From Nanobdellota archaeon (GTDB lineage Archaea; Nanobdellota; Nanobdellia; Woesearchaeales; JAHJBD01): DNA of 17,457 nucleotides. Below, piece by piece: positions 9,701 through 15,700 of this stretch. Each line of letters opens with the position of its first letter. The first letter of the stretch is position 1. The notes under the pieces are model-generated. The model saw nothing but the letters and a program-made list of their open reading frames with translations. It was not told the DNA's origin and made no database searches. The stretch covers positions 1 through 17,457 of the forward strand of contig JAHJBD010000180.1 of assembly GCA_018813725.1 (NCBI GenBank), given 5' to 3'. The position numbers and the translations under genes are program-made.

Positions 9701-12700
9701 TTGGGTGGCGGAGCAGGAGGAAATTATGCCAATGAATGTACTGGTGGTGCGGGTGGTTCTTATGGCAGTAATGGAGGATCAGGGCAGCTTGATGCAAATT
9801 GGCCTAGTGGGGGCACTAGTCCTGCAGGAGCTACATATGGTCTTGCAAATATAAGTAGAATCTATCTTGGTTCTGCAGGTGGAGGTGGAGCAAGATATAC
9901 TGCGCCAAATGGATATATAGCTAACGGAGGAAACGGGGGAGGAATAATCTTAATCTATTCTGACCAAATTATAGTACCTGGAACAGTTACAAGTATTGGT
10001 GGAATTGGGGGAGACTCTGGCCACGATTATTCTTCAAATGGGGGTTCTGGAAGCGGAGGAACAGTTTATCTATCTGCATCTCTTATCAATATAACTGGAA
10101 GTGTGAATGCAACAGGAGGCTTGGCACAGACTGGCACTGCTGGAAATGGTGATGGAGGTTCTGGCGGAGAAGGAAGAATAAGATTGGATTCAAATTTCTT
10201 ATCAGGAACAACAAGTCCAATTTCAGGGTATAATGGAACATTTGCAAACGTTATTTACAATATGACAATATATAATGCTGATGCAAACACCTGGGCAAGT
10301 GCAACTACAAATCTTGATATTGGCAATCACACTTATTTTGCATCATGCACCGATTTATCGGGAAATTCAAATTCGACTGAAGAAAGGACACTAACAATAG
10401 TTGAGTTTACAGACACAATCTCTCCAGTAATAAACTTCACCATTCCAACACCTGCTGACGGAGCGCTTATTAATTATAATGATGTCACTATTAACATAAC
10501 CTCTAGCGAGAATGTTTCCAGTTGTGTCTTAAACTGGCAAGGTATTCCTGACGAATACACTTCATTATTATTAAGTTTTGATGGGCCAGATGGATCTACA
10601 GATGTTTCAGATTTCATCGATAGTTCTGTAAATAACCATACAGTTAGTATTGCAGGCTCAACGAGTTTATCAGATACACAAAAGGTTTTTGGATTAACTT
10701 CTCTATACACAGACAGTTCAGATGATTATGTTAGTGTTTCTGCCAGTGATGGCTGGGCATTTGGAACTGAGGACTTTACTGTAGACTTTTGGATTTATGA
10801 AGATGTCCATACCTCTGATTCTATTGTTGGTACGGGATATGGTGCTGGGGAATGGAATGTTTATATCTATGGGGGCGGAAGCCAAATGACCTGGTGGTGG
10901 CAAAATATTTTGGTCTTAGAGAGTTCTATCGCTATCCAAAGTGATCAATGGTACCATATAGCTTTTGTAAGAAAGGATGGAACCTTGACCCTATATATGA
11001 ATGGCATCAATAGAGGTTCAGCAGTCTGGACTGCAAATGTCAGTAAAATAGATAATCTCATAATAGGGACTGATGGCACTAATTATTTGAATGGTTACCT
11101 CGATGAGCTAAGAATATCTAAAGGAATCGCAAGATGGACATCTAATTTTGCAGTTCCAGCTTCTCCTTATTCAAACTACAATTTTACAATGAGCATAAAT
11201 AACGCCGATGCTAACACAACTGCAAATGCCACAGTATCCCATCTGCTTGACAACCGGTATTATTATTATTCTGTCTGGTGCAATGATACTTCGAGCAATA
11301 CCAATTCCACTGAAACTAGATCTTTTATAATCGATACAGCTTCTCCAGGGATAGAATTCATTTCACCTACTCCGGATAATGGAACTTCAACAACTAATAC
11401 AAGCATAGAGATAAATGTCTCAATTGTTGAAGAGAACTTAGCAAATGTAACATATAACTGGAATGGAACTAATTTTACGATGTATGATGATGGATTGGTT
11501 TTGATGATGAATCTTGACAATGTCAGCGCAATCGGAGAGAATGCGACAAAGGCGGTTGATGTTAGCAAGTACGGGAATAATGGTACTGTGGTTAACGCGG
11601 TCTGGAATGCATCTGGAAAGTACAGAGGATCATATTCTTTTGATGGCGCGGAAGATTATGTTTCTATAAATCCTTTTGCTCACGGAGATTCTGTGAGTTT
11701 CTCGGCATGGATTAATCCTGCTTCATTCATTCAGTATAGTGTAGTTGTTGCAGACTATAATTGGACAAGCGGATTGTTAATTGATCTTGGCTCTGCCGAT
11801 GGAAAAATTAGGTGGAGAGGAATATGCACAGAAGAATTCACGGTTGAAGGAAGTGCGTCCGAGACTTGGGCCGGAAACAATAAGTGGCATTATGTTGTTG
11901 GGACATTTAATGGCTCCAGAGCAGAATTGTATTATGACGGGATTTTCAATAATAATGCATCAGGATCAGGGTGTGTTTTTAATCATGAATTGGTGATAGG
12001 CGCAAGATACTACGGAGGAGGTTATGAATACTTCTTTAACGGCTCAATCGATGAAGTCCGCATCTGGAACAGAAGTTTATCTGCAGAAGAAATTTATCAA
12101 CAATACATTTCTAATCTGGCTAAGTTCAATTCAACTCAATGGTATCTTTATGTTAACCAGAGCAGGAATGCAACTGCAGGATTGATTGTAGGGAATTACA
12201 CTTATCAGGCTTTTGCCTCAGATGTTTCTGGTAATTGGAATAGTACTGAGGAACGGACTGTTAAGATAATGGCAGGGAATCCGATACTGCAGCCAAGCTA
12301 TTTCGGCTATACCTTCAATGGCTCGATTGATGGAAACCTGACAAATGGCACAGCCTACCTTAATGATCAGCTCATCGACCTTATCGATAATGATTTTGGC
12401 ATCATGCTATCTCTTATGGGCTACTTCAGCCAGGGGCCTGTTGACCTTAGGAATCTGACTATCGGCCAGGATGAGCATAGGACTGTTGTAAACCTTACTC
12501 ATGTCTCTGGTGTCTCCTTGAACCATACTCTTTATGTTGATAATACAAGAAACGCAGGTGTTTTTGTCTGTCCGCATGCAGAAAGGCTTGACCAGGTTGT
12601 TGAAGGATGTCCTGATATCATTTATTTCACTCATGCTCAGGCTATTACTGGGACAAGACGGAATAATATTTTGGTGACTTTGTACAATGACAAGTATAAG

Positions 12701-15700
12701 GTCGCTAACCTTACTGGTTCAGGCATATCTGAATCTGTCTATCCTAAGATTAATTTTACAGATCCAACACCTGGAAATGCTACAAATACTTCTAATAGGT
12801 GGGTTGAGGTGAATGTCTCAATCGAAGAGGACAATCTTGAAGAGGTATTGTGGAACTGGAACGGGACTAACTTTACGATATATAATGATTCGCTGGTCTT
12901 GATTATGAATCTTGACAAGTACACCATGCTGAACGATACATCCATATACAGCAGAAACGGCTCATGCACAACCTGTCCGACATTTACTGAGGCTGGAAGG
13001 CATAACGGAGCTTACACTTTTGCCGGTGCAGATGACAGCATCACTGTGGATGATAACCCAGTCATGGATATGTCTGGCAGCTTCACCTTTGGCGGGTATT
13101 TCAAGCTGAATGGGCTTGATGCTTTTGAGGCGATCTTGACAAAGAGAGGAGGCAATAATAATGCTAACCTTAATTATTTCCTTTATACCGGAACACTCTC
13201 TTCAAACAAGATCAGGTGCCTGACCAGAGCTGCTGCTAGCTCTGTTGATTCAACCTTTGATGTGCAGACTGGTGTCTGGTATCATGTATTATGCGTGCAG
13301 GATGCAGCAGCCGGAAAGCTGAAATTGTATGTTGATGGAGCATTGGATAACCAGGCTGACCTTGCAGGCTCTGATGTCAACAGCGATGACCCATTATACA
13401 TCGGCAATGATGACAACAGCGATGATTTCAACGGAGAGATCGATGAGATAAGGATATGGAACAGGAGCTTAAGTGCTATAGAGGTATATCAGCAGTATGC
13501 TTCGAATCTGCATAAATTTAACTCAACACACTGGTATCTTACTGTTAACCAGAGCAAAAATGCGTCTGCATTGCTTGATTACAACGAGAATTACACTTAT
13601 TATGCCTGCGCTGCTGATTTCTCAGAGAACGAGAACTGCACTGAGACAAGACAGATTGAGATATTGGAGCCAAGGTGCAGGGTTAAGGGCACTATCACAG
13701 ACAGCTATGGCAGCTATGTGGCCTCTGAAGTGCAGATCCTAAATGCCACTGGCGCTTATATTGTCAACAGCACTGAGGATTATGACCTTGATGTGATCTG
13801 CGACAAGAAGTATAACATTGTTGTCAAGCCTAAGGAAAGCAATTTCAATAGTATCAAGCTAAACAATGTCACGATCAGAGAAGCTGTCAGTGAGTTTGTG
13901 CAGGTTGAGAATAATCCTCTGGGCATGGGCGCTCCAGACACAGGCAATTTTACTGAAGCTGTAACATGGAACCCTAATGCAACATTGAATTACACTTCAG
14001 TAACCATCAATTTCACTTATCAGGGCTTTAACCTTACATTCTTTAAGTGCTTGAGCTGGAACTTTACAGCGAGGAACTGCACTAATGATAACTGGACTTA
14101 TATCGAAGATGTTCCTGATTCAACCTCAGAGCCTGCTTATTATGTTAGGACATTTATGCCAGGTGACCCTGCTGCTGGAGTTGTGAACAGCACTAGGATC
14201 GTCAGGTATATTGAGGTTTATGATGTTAGTGGGCTGAATGAGGCAGATAGAAGAGATGATGGTACTTTTGTAGGCAGGTATGAGAATGGAACAGATATCA
14301 CTTTTGATTATCTTAAATCATACAGGATAGAGCTTTACCTAAACAATACACACAAGGGAGCAAACGGAATAATCAGGGATGCTTATTTTGATAATATCCC
14401 AGATGAGCTTGTTGTTGACATGAGCGGGCTTGATTCTCCGAACATAACTGAAGTGATACCTCAGGTCAAGATAAATAACCATAACGTAACATTAAGGAGC
14501 GGTTCTGTTCCTGGCACAAACAGGATTGACTGGAACGCTTCGTCTGCTAACAGGAAGGTTATTGAGGGACTTAAGACTGACGAACTTGTCAAATTATGGT
14601 TTGTTGTTGATTATGTTACAAGAGAGGTTGGAGAGGTAAATATCAGCTTTTATGGCGATGTTTCCGATACTGATATCGATGTTACTGGCAGGAACGCATT
14701 TATCACGCAAGGAGATGTGTATAGTCCTTATATCAACTTCACAGCTCCTACACCTGTTGATGGCGCTTCTATAACTAACAGGTCTTTTATAGCCAATGTC
14801 TCTATCTCGAATAATCTTAAGTCTGTGATATGGGACTTTAACGGGACTAACTATACTATGTATAATGACAGTTTGGTGTTGATGATGAATTTTGATAACA
14901 GGAGTGATTTAGGGGAGAATGATACTGTTGCTAAAGATATGAGTGGTAATGGTAATCATCCTACTTGGTATGGAGACTCAGATGGTAACAGCGCTTACGA
15001 ACCAAAAGGTAAGTATGGAGGAGCGTTTGCATTTGATGGAAGTGGAGATTACTTTGTATTCCCTGACAGTCCTGATTGGGATTTTGGATCTAATAACTTT
15101 ACGATGCAACTGTGGATTAATATGAGTTCTTATGCATCTTACAATTACTTCTTAAGCTCATCAAATAATGGTGGTCCTGGATGGTTATTAGATTATGCTG
15201 GAGGTAATGTTAGGTTATTCTCAACTTGGTTTTCCTATGTTCAGGTGCCTGCTTCTCTTCCAACCAATACTTGGTATCATCTTACTGTTGTTAAAGATGG
15301 AAACGCTATACGATTCTATAAAGATGGTGTTCAAATAGGAACAGATCAAATTGCAGCTGCAACATATAATAGTGACGGTAATGGTATATATGTCTGCTAC
15401 GAACAAAGCGATCCAACAAGACAATTTACAGGAAAAATTGATGAAATAAGGATTTGGAATGGTCACGGCATGAGTGATGAAGAGGTGTACCAAAGTTATG
15501 TTTCTAATTTAAACAAATTCAATTCAACACAGTGGTATCTTTATGTTAACCAGTCAAAGAATGCTACAACACTATTGGATTACAATGATTATACCTACTA
15601 TGCTTGCGCAGAGGATACTAGCGGTAACAGGAACTGCACTGAGGCAAGGGATATCACAATAAGCCATATCGCTGGGTATGATGGCTGCGGCATATTGGAT

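Larger units (their letters stand above)
1661..14903 (+). repeat. Seven dispersed copies of the 70-bp NWNGTNFT junction box
   Basis: A box of about 70 bases encoding (N/D)(W/F)NGT(N/I)(F/Y)T(M/I)Y(N/D)(D/N)(S/G)LVL recurs at 1661, 4901, 5903, 8141, 11456, 12854 and 14834, always in frame. It marks the junction where the first Ig half passes into the LamG cargo. Modules 5 and 6 lack it. Spacing is irregular (about 1 to 3.3 kb), reflecting the other domains in between. Confidence 0.85.

Noticed and set aside
11266..11568. Minus-strand frame of 100 codons opposite module 7 start
   Set aside because: Antisense shadow. Similar antisense frames recur opposite other copies of the same junction box (8938-9132, 12739-12969), which explains their likeness.
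1661..14903. Regular direct repeats considered as a CRISPR array
   Set aside because: The repeats are in frame, imperfect and 1-3 kb apart, encoding protein modules; there are no short regular spacers.
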